A stretch of DNA of 64,000 bases from Flavobacteriaceae bacterium PS02293 (lineage in GTDB: Bacteria; Bacteroidota; Bacteroidia; Flavobacteriales; Weeksellaceae). Shown piece by piece: positions 50,491-58,212 of this stretch. The DNA lies in assembly GCA_029960045.1 (NCBI GenBank), contig JASCOV010000001.1, positions 124,001-188,000 of the forward strand, given 5' to 3'. Position numbers and translations under genes: made by a program. The notes beneath the pieces were generated by a model. It saw only the letters and a program-made list of their open reading frames with translations, had not been told where the DNA came from and searched no databases. Positions within the stretch are counted from its first letter, which is position 1; every line of letters begins with the position of its first letter.

Positions 50491-52149
50491 TTAAATTGGA
50501 AATGAAATATTGATTTTCAGTAAATTCTTTGTTTCTGTGTCAAAATTAATTTTTCCATTTATAGTATTAATACGGTTTTCCACATTCTGAAGTCCATTTT
50601 TTGGTAAATGACTTTTTATTCCTATGCCATTGTCTGTATATGAGATATTTACGTTGTTGTTTTCTTTTTCGAATTTCACAAAAACAATGTTTGCCTGACT
50701 GTGTTTTTTCATATTAGTCATCAATTCCTGAAGGACCAAATAGACTTCAGTTTTGTTTTGAAAACTAATGCCTTCCCATAATTTTTCATTATTTCCATTA
50801 AAAATTACCTTTACAGAATTTGATGAATAAGAGTCCAGCATATTGTGAAGTTGTTCGGAGAAATTTTGATTTTCATTAATGTCTTTATTGTCGTAAGAGA
50901 TATCGCGGGATATTTCATAAACATTTTCCAAACCAAATAGAAGGGAATCTCTGTCGATTACAGCTGTATTTTCTACTTGTGATAGTATTTGATAGATTCT
51001 GTTAGCAACACGGTCGTGCACTTTTTTAGAATATTTTAGTTCCGTGTTTTGTATTTCTAATAATTTTTCTTGTCTAAGTCTTTTCTGATGCTTTATAAAT
51101 AGTAAAGTTGATATAATTAATACTGAAATTATAACTCCGATTATAAAATATTGCTTTATAATGTAATTTTGTCTTTCTGTACTTTCTGCTTTAGCTTTGA
51201 GAAAATCTGCTTTATTTTTTTCGGTTTCGTAGCGGATGAGTGCAAATTGATTCTTTGCTTTGTTTCTGGCAGTTTGCAAGCTGTCATTAAGTTTTTGATA
51301 GGTTTTGAAATATTGCCTCGAATTTTCAGGATTTTCAAGCGAAATTAATTTATGAAGGGCTTCGATTTTATCATCTGGACTTTTGATCTCATTTGCGGAA
51401 GCGTACATTTTTCGGGCAAAGAATAATGCAGAATCGGTTTTTTTTTCGGCGTAATAATCTGCAAGATGTGAGTAGCTCGAATTGAGTCCCCAAATATCTT
51501 TTTCCTTAAGTCTTATATTTAAAGCCTTTTGAAATTCGGGAATCGGATTGTAAATTGAATTTTGTAACCATTTTGTTTTTGCAAAATTTGTCAATGTTCT
51601 GGAATAGTTTATACCATCTTTATTATCAATTTTTAAGGCAGTTCTAAATATTTTTAAAGCTTGTCCATAATTTTTATCCTTTGTGTAACTATTGGCTAAG
51701 TTGTTTTGATAAATCAATTTATCCTGCAAATCTCTCGAAAAATTTAAAGCATTCTGATAGAATTGGATTGCTTTTGCATAATTTTCTAATTTACTGGAAG
51801 CAATGCCTAGAGTATTGTAGTTGATAGATAGATATTTATATTGTAAACTGTCTTTATTGTCAAAATAATTCAAAGCGGATAATCCTGTTTCCAGACTCCC
51901 AAAAAAATCGCCTTTTGTCTCTTGAATTATAGCAAGGTTTGTTAAGCATTTTCCTACACCGAAATTATCTTTTTGTTGTACAAAAATATCTTTTGCTTTG
52001 TAGAAATATAAGAACGCACTGTCTGTTTTGCCAATATCTTTATAGTCAAATGCCTTTTCGTAAAGGGGATTGATAAGTTTTTGGTTATTATTTTTTTTAT
52101 CGTTACAGGAATAAACAGATATAAGTAGGAAAAAGATAAAATATTTCAA
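50491..52149 (-). CDS. Lipoprotein histidine kinase with TPR sensor
   Basis: A 552-residue protein starting with TTG at 52149; no nearby ATG fits. The N-terminus is a lipoprotein signal (lipobox VYSC, C15). A TPR region follows (about 25-295): for example KNYGQALKIFRTALKIDNKDGIN. One transmembrane helix at about 333-352 (IIGVIISVLIISTLLFI) connects to the cytosolic kinase, with H-box KVHDRVANRIYQIL (HisKA_3-like) and an HATPase (about 430-552: LVLQELMTNMKKHSQANI, SYTDNGIGIK, NGLQNVENRI). The lipid anchor and TPRs suggest a periplasmic or envelope signal. It is followed 11 nt later by its response regulator. Start choice is less certain than for other genes. Confidence 0.85.
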   Translation of the reverse strand: MKYFIFFLLISVYSCNDKKNNNQKLINPLYEKAFDYKDIGKTDSAFLYFYKAKDIFVQQKDNFGVGKCLTNLAIIQETKGDFFGSLETGLSALNYFDNKDSLQYKYLSINYNTLGIASSKLENYAKAIQFYQNALNFSRDLQDKLIYQNNLANSYTKDKNYGQALKIFRTALKIDNKDGINYSRTLTNFAKTKWLQNSIYNPIPEFQKALNIRLKEKDIWGLNSSYSHLADYYAEKKTDSALFFARKMYASANEIKSPDDKIEALHKLISLENPENSRQYFKTYQKLNDSLQTARNKAKNQFALIRYETEKNKADFLKAKAESTERQNYIIKQYFIIGVIISVLIISTLLFIKHQKRLRQEKLLEIQNTELKYSKKVHDRVANRIYQILSQVENTAVIDRDSLLFGLENVYEISRDISYDNKDINENQNFSEQLHNMLDSYSSNSVKVIFNGNNEKLWEGISFQNKTEVYLVLQELMTNMKKHSQANIVFVKFEKENNNVNISYTDNGIGIKSHLPKNGLQNVENRINTINGKINFDTETKNLLKINISFPI

Positions 52150-52178
52150 GTTTATTAGTTTCTACCGAAATTAAAAAA

Positions 52179-52209
52179 AAATAGCGAAAGAATCACCTTT
52201 CGCTATTAT
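52179..52209 (-). terminator. Terminator of the 55-residue protein gene
   Basis: AATAGCGAAAG pairs with CTTTCGCTATT; on the minus strand a long T-run follows. It precedes the kinase gene, so the two are separate transcripts. Confidence 0.85.
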
Positions 52210-52226
52210 TAATTAATGATAGCTGT

Positions 52227-52394
52227 TTAGCCACCAATAATTCTTGGAGGAACTGGATGTCCTTCATCTCCTCCTGTTGGCGGTGTAGGATTTGGTTGAG
52301 CAATAGAAGGCGTAGAGCCATCGCCACCACAGTTTGAAGTATTTGAATTAGGGTTTGAGATCAGTCCCAATAGTATTAAGATTAAGTTTAACAT
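52227..52394 (-). CDS. Small Pro/Gly-rich protein with a hydrophobic N-terminus, 55 residues
   Basis: A frame of 56 codons including the stop, too short for common gene finders. It begins MLNLILILLGLIS, a hydrophobic stretch like a short membrane span or signal, followed by an Asn/Ser-rich part with one Cys (SNCGGDG) and a Pro/Gly-rich tail (PNPTPPTGGDEGHPVPPRI...). A Rho-independent terminator follows its stop, 17 nt after it, and it has no competing frame. That supports a real small gene. Its start faces the divergent gene at 52772 with a 377-nt gap between. No family is recognised. Function unknown; small secreted or membrane peptide is a possibility. Confidence 0.6.
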   Translation of the reverse strand: MLNLILILLGLISNPNSNTSNCGGDGSTPSIAQPNPTPPTGGDEGHPVPPRIIGG

Positions 52395-52771
52395 TGTTTT
52401 AAAAATTTAAAAATTGACATTTGTGTTCTTCCTCGCGACACAGGTCACGAGCAGGTTTACACAGTTGTTGAAAAAAGAAGCGCTTCTTAAATTTTTTGGG
52501 AAGTCAACCTTCAAAAACGGAAGAGAAACATCCGCTTCCCAAGCCAGAGATTTACCTCCGTTTTATCTGGTTGTTTTTTGAGATCAGTTTTGTAACTTTG
52601 TTTTTGTAATGTTTTGTTTATCACTGATTTCTGAGGCAAAGATGCAGCGGAAACACAAGTGAGGGTTAGAAAGTTTTTGGAAAGTTTTTGGAAAGTTTTC
52701 TGACCGAAATACGGAAATCCGTAAAATAGATTTTCGAAAACATTATAAATTTCCCGCTAATAACCACCAGT
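52395..52771. other. Divergent intergenic region: candidate structured RNA, direct repeats, palindrome
   Basis: No gene is seen. Hairpin 1: TGTGT (52422-52426) with ACACA (52459-52463), inside it CTCG-c-GAC ACAG GTC-a-CGAG (52432-52451). Palindrome AAGAAGCGCTTCTT at 52475-52488. Hairpin 2: GGGAAG (52498-52503) with CTTCCC (52535-52540), inner CGGA/TCCG. Hairpin 3: CCAGA (52544-52548) with TCTGG (52566-52570), followed by TTGTTTTTTG, which looks like a terminator on the plus strand. Direct repeats AAAGTTTTTGG occur at 52670-52691, and a third partial copy follows to 52700. The palindrome at 52710 belongs to the promoter of the next gene. Confidence 0.5.
52710..52752 (+). promoter_or_regulatory. 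Putative activator site and promoter upstream of the 52772 gene
   Basis: The palindrome TACGGA-AA-TCCGTA (52710-52723), then 21 nt counted from TCCGTAA, then TAAATTTC, one base off TAnnTTTG. The start codon at 52772 is 48 nt from the palindrome. The spacing to the -7-like box and to the start codon is the same as upstream of the TM2 operon (49713-49759). Confidence 0.6.
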
Positions 52772-53641
52772 ATGTCAAAATTTTTACCCGAGAAAAAGAA
52801 ATTAATAGAAGATGTCTTTGAAAAAGCTTCGAATGAAACTACAGAGAAATCATTCAGTGGAATTTTAAAATCGCTTGAATTAAAATTATCCGAAGATTTT
52901 GGAATAGGATTAAGCTATAAAACCTTTGAAACCTATTATGTTCAACTTGTTCAAAATGAGCAAGATTATAATGTCAAGCCTTTGATTTTAGAAAAATTAA
53001 GTAACTACTTAGGTTATAATAATTTTAATGAATATTGTGCAGAATGGAAAACGGTAGAATACTCTGTAACAGAATCTATCTCCAAAGTTGTCATCAATAT
53101 TATCAACAAACCATTACTGAAAATGCCCGAATTTTTAGCCAAACACAGTAATTTGGGCATCATTGGAGTTGTGCTCTGTGGAAGTCTAATGGTGGGAAAT
53201 AAAATGTACAAAGCAGATGAACCTATTCTTGAAAAAAATAAAATTCAAGATTCAGTATTTCAAAACCAAATTCCCGTTGTAGAGAATTCAACTGCTCAAA
53301 CTGTGGTATATGTGCCTCAGTTGATTGCTAATCTTCCCAATAAAAATGGGAAAATATCAGAAATATCATTGAAACAATGTATGTATTGGGATGGGAAAGA
53401 ATATATCCCGGAAGATTGCAATGATAGTAAAAAAGGACTTATCGCTATTGATATGAAACTGGTAGATAATTTCAAAAAAATTACGAGACCAGATACAATC
53501 AAATCAATTAAAAATATATGGTATTCTAAATATCAAAATGTTGTAGAATTTTTTACAGAAAACGGGATCAATCCAGATAATGGAAGGGATTTGAGACCTC
53601 TCACAAATCATATGTTGGAGAAGTATGCAAAAGGAGAATAA
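52772..53641 (+). CDS. Membrane-anchored protein with an N-terminal DNA-binding-like domain, function unknown
   Basis: A 289-residue protein. The N-terminal part (about 1-90) contains SFSGILKSLELKLSEDFGIG, LSYKTFETYYVQLVQNEQDY and LEKLSNYLGYNNFNEYCAEW, a pattern found at the N-terminus of several Bacteroidota proteins that are predicted to bind DNA or to interact with other proteins. One transmembrane helix at about 127-145 (NLGIIGVVLCGSLMVGN) separates it from a C-terminal domain (about 150-289) with two Cys (C204, C217 region) and aromatic residues. I do not recognise the C-terminal domain. The gene has a palindrome 48 nt upstream, shared with the TM2 operon, so it probably belongs to the same regulon. 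Confidence 0.7.
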   Translation: MSKFLPEKKKLIEDVFEKASNETTEKSFSGILKSLELKLSEDFGIGLSYKTFETYYVQLVQNEQDYNVKPLILEKLSNYLGYNNFNEYCAEWKTVEYSVTESISKVVINIINKPLLKMPEFLAKHSNLGIIGVVLCGSLMVGNKMYKADEPILEKNKIQDSVFQNQIPVVENSTAQTVVYVPQLIANLPNKNGKISEISLKQCMYWDGKEYIPEDCNDSKKGLIAIDMKLVDNFKKITRPDTIKSIKNIWYSKYQNVVEFFTENGINPDNGRDLRPLTNHMLEKYAKGE

Positions 53642-53668
53642 TGTTCTACTAACAATTTTGTAAGTTCT

Positions 53669-53698
53669 TTGATTCAGAAAACTTGTTGTATAGCTTTG
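53669..53698 (+). promoter_or_regulatory. Bacteroidota-type promoter of the VOC gene
   Basis: TTG at 53669-53671, a 19-nt spacer and TAGCTTTG at 53691-53698 (perfect TAnnTTTG). The start codon is 16 nt downstream. Confidence 0.6.
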
Positions 53699-53714
53699 TT
53701 CAAAAGTTTACAGT

Positions 53715-54173
53715 ATGAATTTACAAGATAACATCATAGGTTTCCACCATTATTCCTTGAAAGCTGAAGATATTGATAAGACAATTAAGTTTTACGAAAC
53801 TCTTGGTTTTGAGATTCTTCATTCCTGGTCATTGCCGGATTTTCAACTTGAAAAATGTGTGATGATGCACAACCAAAAAATCAATTCGTACATAGAAATC
53901 TGTGACAGAAATGCAAATATGCCATCGCAAGGAAGAAAGAGAAATGATGATGAAGAATTTGTCGAAAACTCAATTCTTCATATTTGTTTTATGGTAAAAG
54001 ATGCCGAAAAGGCTAGAGTAGAAGCGTTGAAAAATGGAGCTCACGATTTGAGTGAAGGTGCTTTTGAAATTGATCTAATTAATGAAAATAAATCTGTGAA
54101 TGTCCGGAACAGTTTGGTCTACAGCCCAAATGGTGAAGTAATAGAATTTTTGGAATCGGTTTCTTTTGAATAA
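53715..54173 (+). CDS. VOC family (glyoxalase/bleomycin-resistance) protein
   Basis: A 152-residue vicinal oxygen chelate protein with two beta-alpha-beta-beta-beta units. The first metal-ligand candidate is the His in IIGFHHYSLKAEDIDKTIKFY, the second lies in YIEICDRNANM, and the last Glu in SPNGEVIEFLES is the usual C-terminal ligand. The substrate could be glyoxal-like, an aromatic or an antibiotic. The 3' end overlaps the convergent HxlR regulator gene by 55 nt. No nearby gene suggests a pathway. Confidence 0.82.
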   Translation: MNLQDNIIGFHHYSLKAEDIDKTIKFYETLGFEILHSWSLPDFQLEKCVMMHNQKINSYIEICDRNANMPSQGRKRNDDEEFVENSILHICFMVKDAEKARVEALKNGAHDLSEGAFEIDLINENKSVNVRNSLVYSPNGEVIEFLESVSFE

Positions 54174-54499
54174 TTACTAAAATCTATTTTGTTAAGATTA
54201 TCCAGATATTCCAAAACCATTTTTCCTTTATTGGTTAAGGAATAAGTCGACTGTATTTTATCTTTTGAATTAATGATAATCTCATCAGCTTCCAATTCTT
54301 TCAATTGTTTTGTCAAAATTCTGTCTGTAATATTTGCAAGTACCACTTTGAATTCAGAATATTTTACATTGTCAGTTTTTAAGATGAAAATCAAAGAAAT
54401 CTTCCATCTTCCACTGATTTGGGAAAGGATTTTGTGAGCATTGCAGTATTGCTCGAGTATTTTTTCGTTGATGGAATTGGTGGAGTTTTCTTTGCGCAT
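54119..54499 (-). CDS. HxlR family transcriptional regulator
   Basis: A 126-residue winged-helix protein. The family pattern is visible: EQYCNAHKILSQISGRWKISLIFIL (about 16-40), SEFKVVLANITDRILTKQLKELEADEIII (helix-turn-helix, about 48-76) and the wing QSTYSLTNKGKMVLEYL. A Cys in the first helix (C18) could sense thiol or aldehyde stress, as in other family members. The convergent 55-nt overlap with the VOC gene is unusual: the last 18 codons of each gene are antisense to the other. This suggests coupled regulation or simple overlap by stop-codon drift. Confidence 0.8.
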   Translation of the reverse strand: MRKENSTNSINEKILEQYCNAHKILSQISGRWKISLIFILKTDNVKYSEFKVVLANITDRILTKQLKELEADEIIINSKDKIQSTYSLTNKGKMVLEYLDNLNKIDFSNYSKETDSKNSITSPFGL

Positions 54500-54540
54500 T
54501 TACTTTTCAAATATACAAACATCCAAAACTTCAAAACAAA

Positions 54541-54566
54541 AAAACTCCGCCTAAAAGCAGAGTTTT
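54541..54566 (-). terminator. Terminator of argS
   Basis: On the plus strand AAAACTCCGC pairs with GCAGAGTTTT with one C-A mismatch; a T-run follows on the minus strand. Confidence 0.75.
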
Positions 54567-54588
54567 AATTTTATATAAAAATGTAATT

Positions 54589-56352
54589 TTACATTCTATT
54601 CACAACATTGATTCCAAGCATTGATAATGCTTTCTTAATCGTCTTCCCAGCCAGATCAGAAACCTGAAGACGGAATTGTTTCGCATCCAGATCTTCCTGT
54701 TTTACAATCGGATTATTCTGATAGAAAGAATTGTAAGATTTTACCAACTCATAAACATAATTAGCTACCAAAGCTGGACTTAGAGATTCTGCAGCTTTGC
54801 TTACAACATCTTTAAATTCTGCCAAAAGCATGATTACTTCTTTTTCACTTTCATTCGGAACGTAAGCTCCAAAATTTCCTTTTCCAGCATATTGTGCCTT
54901 AGCCAAAAGCGATTGGATTCTAGCATAAGTATATTGAATGAACGGTCCCGTATTTCCATTAAAATCAATACTTTCCGCAGGATTGAAGAGCATTTTTTTT
55001 CTTGGATCAACTTTCAAAATAAAATATTTCAAAGCACCCAATCCAACCGTTTCGTAAGATTTAACTTTATCTTCGTCGGAAAGCGTTTCCAATTTCCCCA
55101 ATTCCTCAGATTTTTCTTTCGCAGTGGAGATCATTTCTTCGACTAATTCGTCTGCGTCAACCACGGTTCCTTCTCGGGATTTCATTTTTCCTTCCGGCAA
55201 TTCCACCATGCCGTAAGACAAGTGGTAAAGCTGATCGGCCCATTCATAACCCAATTTTTTCAAGATTTTGAATAGAACCTGGAAGTGATAATCCTGCTCA
55301 TTTCCAACCGTATAGATCAATTTCTGAATATTATTTTCCTTAAAACGCTCAACCGCAGTTCCAAGATCCTGCGTCATATAAACCGAAGTTCCATCCGAAC
55401 GTAAAAGTAATTTCTGATCCAAACCTTCATCCGTCAGATCACACCAGACAGAACCGTCTTCTTTTTTGTAAAGAATCCCGCTGTCAAGACCTTTTTGAAT
55501 CAGATCTTTCCCCAGAATATAAGTATTACTCTCATATTGAACCTGATCAAAATTAACACCTAATTTGAAGTAAGTTTCATTAAATCCAGCGTAAACCCAA
55601 GCGTTCATCATTGCCCAAAGTTCACGAACTTCAGGATCGTTTTGTTCCCATTTCAAAAGCATTTCCTGAGCTTGGATTATGCTTGGTGCTTGCTTTTTCG
55701 CTGTTTCCTCATCTATGCCATCCGCAACCATTGCTTTGATCTCGGATTTATATAACTTATCGAATTCCACATAATAGTTTCCAACCAGTTTATCACCCTT
55801 CAAACCAGTAGATTCAGGTGTTTCTCCGTTCCCAAATTTCTCCCACGCCAACATCGATTTGCAAATATGGATGCCACGGTCATTGATGATCTGAGATTTG
55901 ATGACATTGTAACCGTCAGCTTTCAAGATCTCAGCAACCGAAAAACCTAACAAGTTATTTCTAACGTGTCCAAGGTGCAAAGGTTTGTTGGTGTTTGGCG
56001 AAGAATATTCCACCATCACCGTTGAATTTTTCGGCGTTACGTTATCAAAATCATCTTGAAGTTCTGACAATTGATTCGCAAAAACCTCGTCTTTCAATTT
56101 AAGATTCAAAAAACCTTTCACGATGTTGAAGCTCTCAATGAAATCGATTTCGTTTTTGATGGCTTCTCCAAGTTCGTTTCCAATAGCGTCCGGACTTTTC
56201 TTAGCCAGTTTTACCAATGGAAAAATAACGATGGTAAAATCACCTTCGAACTCGGTTTTATTTTTTTGAACATCCAGATTTACACCTTCCACATTGTAAA
56301 GTTTCGGGATGATCTCGGATATTTTTGATTGTATATGTTGTATGATATTCAT
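54589..56352 (-). CDS. argS: Arginyl-tRNA synthetase
   Basis: A 587-residue class-I aminoacyl-tRNA synthetase. The HIGH motif is LHLGHVRNN (about 121-129, with N-terminal Add1-like domain before it), and the KMSKS-like motif is GKMKSREG. The C-terminal anticodon-binding helical domain holds FIQYTYARIQSLLAKA. It charges tRNA-Arg with arginine. Length and motifs are normal. It is a single-gene minus-strand unit with its own terminator. The upstream 384 nt hold repeat sequences rather than a gene. Confidence 0.97.
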   Translation of the reverse strand: MNIIQHIQSKISEIIPKLYNVEGVNLDVQKNKTEFEGDFTIVIFPLVKLAKKSPDAIGNELGEAIKNEIDFIESFNIVKGFLNLKLKDEVFANQLSELQDDFDNVTPKNSTVMVEYSSPNTNKPLHLGHVRNNLLGFSVAEILKADGYNVIKSQIINDRGIHICKSMLAWEKFGNGETPESTGLKGDKLVGNYYVEFDKLYKSEIKAMVADGIDEETAKKQAPSIIQAQEMLLKWEQNDPEVRELWAMMNAWVYAGFNETYFKLGVNFDQVQYESNTYILGKDLIQKGLDSGILYKKEDGSVWCDLTDEGLDQKLLLRSDGTSVYMTQDLGTAVERFKENNIQKLIYTVGNEQDYHFQVLFKILKKLGYEWADQLYHLSYGMVELPEGKMKSREGTVVDADELVEEMISTAKEKSEELGKLETLSDEDKVKSYETVGLGALKYFILKVDPRKKMLFNPAESIDFNGNTGPFIQYTYARIQSLLAKAQYAGKGNFGAYVPNESEKEVIMLLAEFKDVVSKAAESLSPALVANYVYELVKSYNSFYQNNPIVKQEDLDAKQFRLQVSDLAGKTIKKALSMLGINVVNRM

Positions 56353-56433
56353 TTCAGAATTTTGTGTTGCAAATTTAAAAATTTAAAATATGTTTTTGAA
56401 GCAAAGTCGTAAATTATAATTGTGAGATAATTT

Positions 56434-56560
56434 GGGCAGCTTTATCCGCCTTCCGTTCCCGCTTTTTTTGTCATTGCGAAGAACGTTAAGCAATCAGTTG
56501 AACCTTTCAGCAATCGCAATGACAAAAAAGAGCTCCACTCAAGTCGGGCTGCGAGCAATT
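56434..56560 (-). repeat. Dispersed hairpin repeat element, divergent copy D with GTCATTGCGA core
   Basis: Read on the minus strand, the outer parts AGCCCGACTTGAGTGGAGCT and GGCGGATAAAGCTGCCC resemble the flanks of copies A-C. The core is a 17-bp stem: CTTTTTTGTCATTGCGA near 56463-56479 with TCGCAATGACAAAAAAG at 56514-56530. The GTCATTGCGA palindrome is a well-known repeat in Bacteroidota. Confidence 0.6.
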
Positions 56561-56587
56561 CCCTGTTTCAAAAAATCTTGATATAAA

Positions 56588-56666
56588 CACTTCGATTCCG
56601 CTCAGTGTGACATCTCTAATAATAAAATGTTTTTCTCGCAATGTCAGTCTGAGCGGAGTCGAAGAC
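56588..56666. repeat. REP-like palindromic pair in the argS-MATE gap
   Basis: Two copies of the 24-26 bp REP-like sequence lie in opposite orientation at 56588-56612 and 56641-56666 and form a large stem (CTTCGA..TGACAT against ATGTCA..TCGAAG) with a loop of about 28 nt. The core is the same as in the coding-region copy at 32643-32670. Confidence 0.8.
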
Positions 56667-56736
56667 TTTCACAGATTCCAACTTGGCGACTTTTAAACTT
56701 TATTGATATAAAAAAACCCTTTTTGCTATTGGAGAG

Positions 56737-58101
56737 TTAGTTGATTACAGCCAAAGCTTTCCTCTTACTCAATCTCAAAAACCTTATGACCAAAAGAATG
56801 GCAGAAATCGTCAATCCAATTCCCAAAGCAATCCACATCCCAAATGCGCCCATTTTCATCGTCACACAAAGGAAATAACCAACCGGAATTGTGAAAACCC
56901 AATATGCCAAAAACGTAATCACACTTGGGATTTTTACATCTTGAATTCCTCTTAGACAACCAAGAGCCGTAACCTGAATTCCGTCAGACAATTGGAAAAG
57001 GGCTGCAATAATCATTAATTTTGAAGCCAATTCAATTACCAAGACATCACTTTCTTTGGTAAAAAAATGAGGAAGAACATTTCGAAACAGAATGAACATT
57101 ATGCCGCAGAATCCCATATAGATTAGCGTTAATTTAAAATTATTAATCCCGATTTTTCTCAATCCAACATAATCGCCAACTCCCATTTTGTTCCCAATCA
57201 TAACAGTTGATGCCACACTGAAACCAATACAAAGATTAAAAGTAAAAGATGCCATCGACAAAGCAATCTGGTGCGATGCGATATCCTTAGAGCTTACCAA
57301 TCCGCAAATAAAAGCCGCAGCCGCAAAAGCAGTCACTTCAAAGAACATTTGTAAAGCTGTTGGCAATCCAAGTTTGAACATTTTTGTAAACATTTCCTTA
57401 CTGAATTCTGCAATTTTTAAAGAAAATTCTTTAATGTATCTTCTCGTTTTTGGTTCTTTAACTAAAACAAAGTATAGAAAAACTACCATAAATATTCTTG
57501 CAATTAATGTTGCCAAAGCAGAACCCTGAACGCCCATTTGCGGCAATCCGAAAAGGCCTTTGATGAAAACGTAGTTCAAAGCGATATTGATTATGTTTGC
57601 AATAATTGTAGCTTTCGTTACTCCAATCGTAAAAGACAATCCTTCCGAAACTTCTCTCAAAGTCTGGAACATCATAAATGGAATCATCGTAAATGCCATA
57701 ATGCTGAGAAAACTGATCGTATCCGGAATAATTTCAACTGGCTGATCCATATGAGTAATAAGTGGAAGTCCTGCTAATAATATGATCATCAATAATATTC
57801 CAACGCCAAGATTAATCACAAATCCGTGTCTGAAAACTGAATTGATTGTCTCGTGTTTTCCCTGAGAATTAGCCTCAGAAACCAATGGTGGAATGGCGAA
57901 AGAAAATCCTAATGCCAATACGAAAATGGAAAAGAATAGTGCATTTCCCAAAGACACAGAAGCCAAAGCCTGCGCGCCCAAAAGTTTCCCAACGATGATA
58001 TTGTCGAAGAGATTCACGGACACTTGTCCGACTTGTGTCAACATCACAGGAAGCGCCAGTTTCAGCCCTTGCTGTGTGTATTGTTTATCTAAAAATTTCA
58101 T
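56737..58101 (-). CDS. MATE family multidrug/Na+ efflux transporter
   Basis: A 454-residue protein with 12 transmembrane helices in two halves of six. The MATE pattern is visible: MLTQVGQVSVNLFDNIIVGKLLG near the start and PTALQMFFEVTAFAAAAFICG at the start of the second half. It should exchange Na+ or H+ for drugs, dyes or other cations at the inner membrane. Length is typical. It is a single-gene minus-strand unit. The 3' end lies about 70 nt from the REP-like repeat pair at 56588-56666. Confidence 0.93.
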   Translation of the reverse strand: MKFLDKQYTQQGLKLALPVMLTQVGQVSVNLFDNIIVGKLLGAQALASVSLGNALFFSIFVLALGFSFAIPPLVSEANSQGKHETINSVFRHGFVINLGVGILLMIILLAGLPLITHMDQPVEIIPDTISFLSIMAFTMIPFMMFQTLREVSEGLSFTIGVTKATIIANIINIALNYVFIKGLFGLPQMGVQGSALATLIARIFMVVFLYFVLVKEPKTRRYIKEFSLKIAEFSKEMFTKMFKLGLPTALQMFFEVTAFAAAAFICGLVSSKDIASHQIALSMASFTFNLCIGFSVASTVMIGNKMGVGDYVGLRKIGINNFKLTLIYMGFCGIMFILFRNVLPHFFTKESDVLVIELASKLMIIAALFQLSDGIQVTALGCLRGIQDVKIPSVITFLAYWVFTIPVGYFLCVTMKMGAFGMWIALGIGLTISAILLVIRFLRLSKRKALAVIN

Positions 58102-58169
58102 TTCTTGTCTAATTTATTTTTTTAAATGAGGAATTGTACCGCAATGAGCCTCACTTTTTTCCAAAAAAA

Positions 58170-58191
58170 AACCGCAGAATAAACTGCGGTT
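58170..58191 (-). terminator. Terminator of the sigma-54 regulator
   Basis: AACCGCAG pairs with CTGCGGTT around AATAAA; on the minus strand a T-run follows. Confidence 0.85.
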
Positions 58192-58212
58192 AAATATAAT
58201 ATTTAATTAAGT

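Noticed and set aside
56353..56736. A small gene in the argS-MATE gap
   Set aside because: The stretch is made of repeat copies (56434-56560 and 56588-56666) and stop codons in all frames; no credible frame of more than 40 codons.
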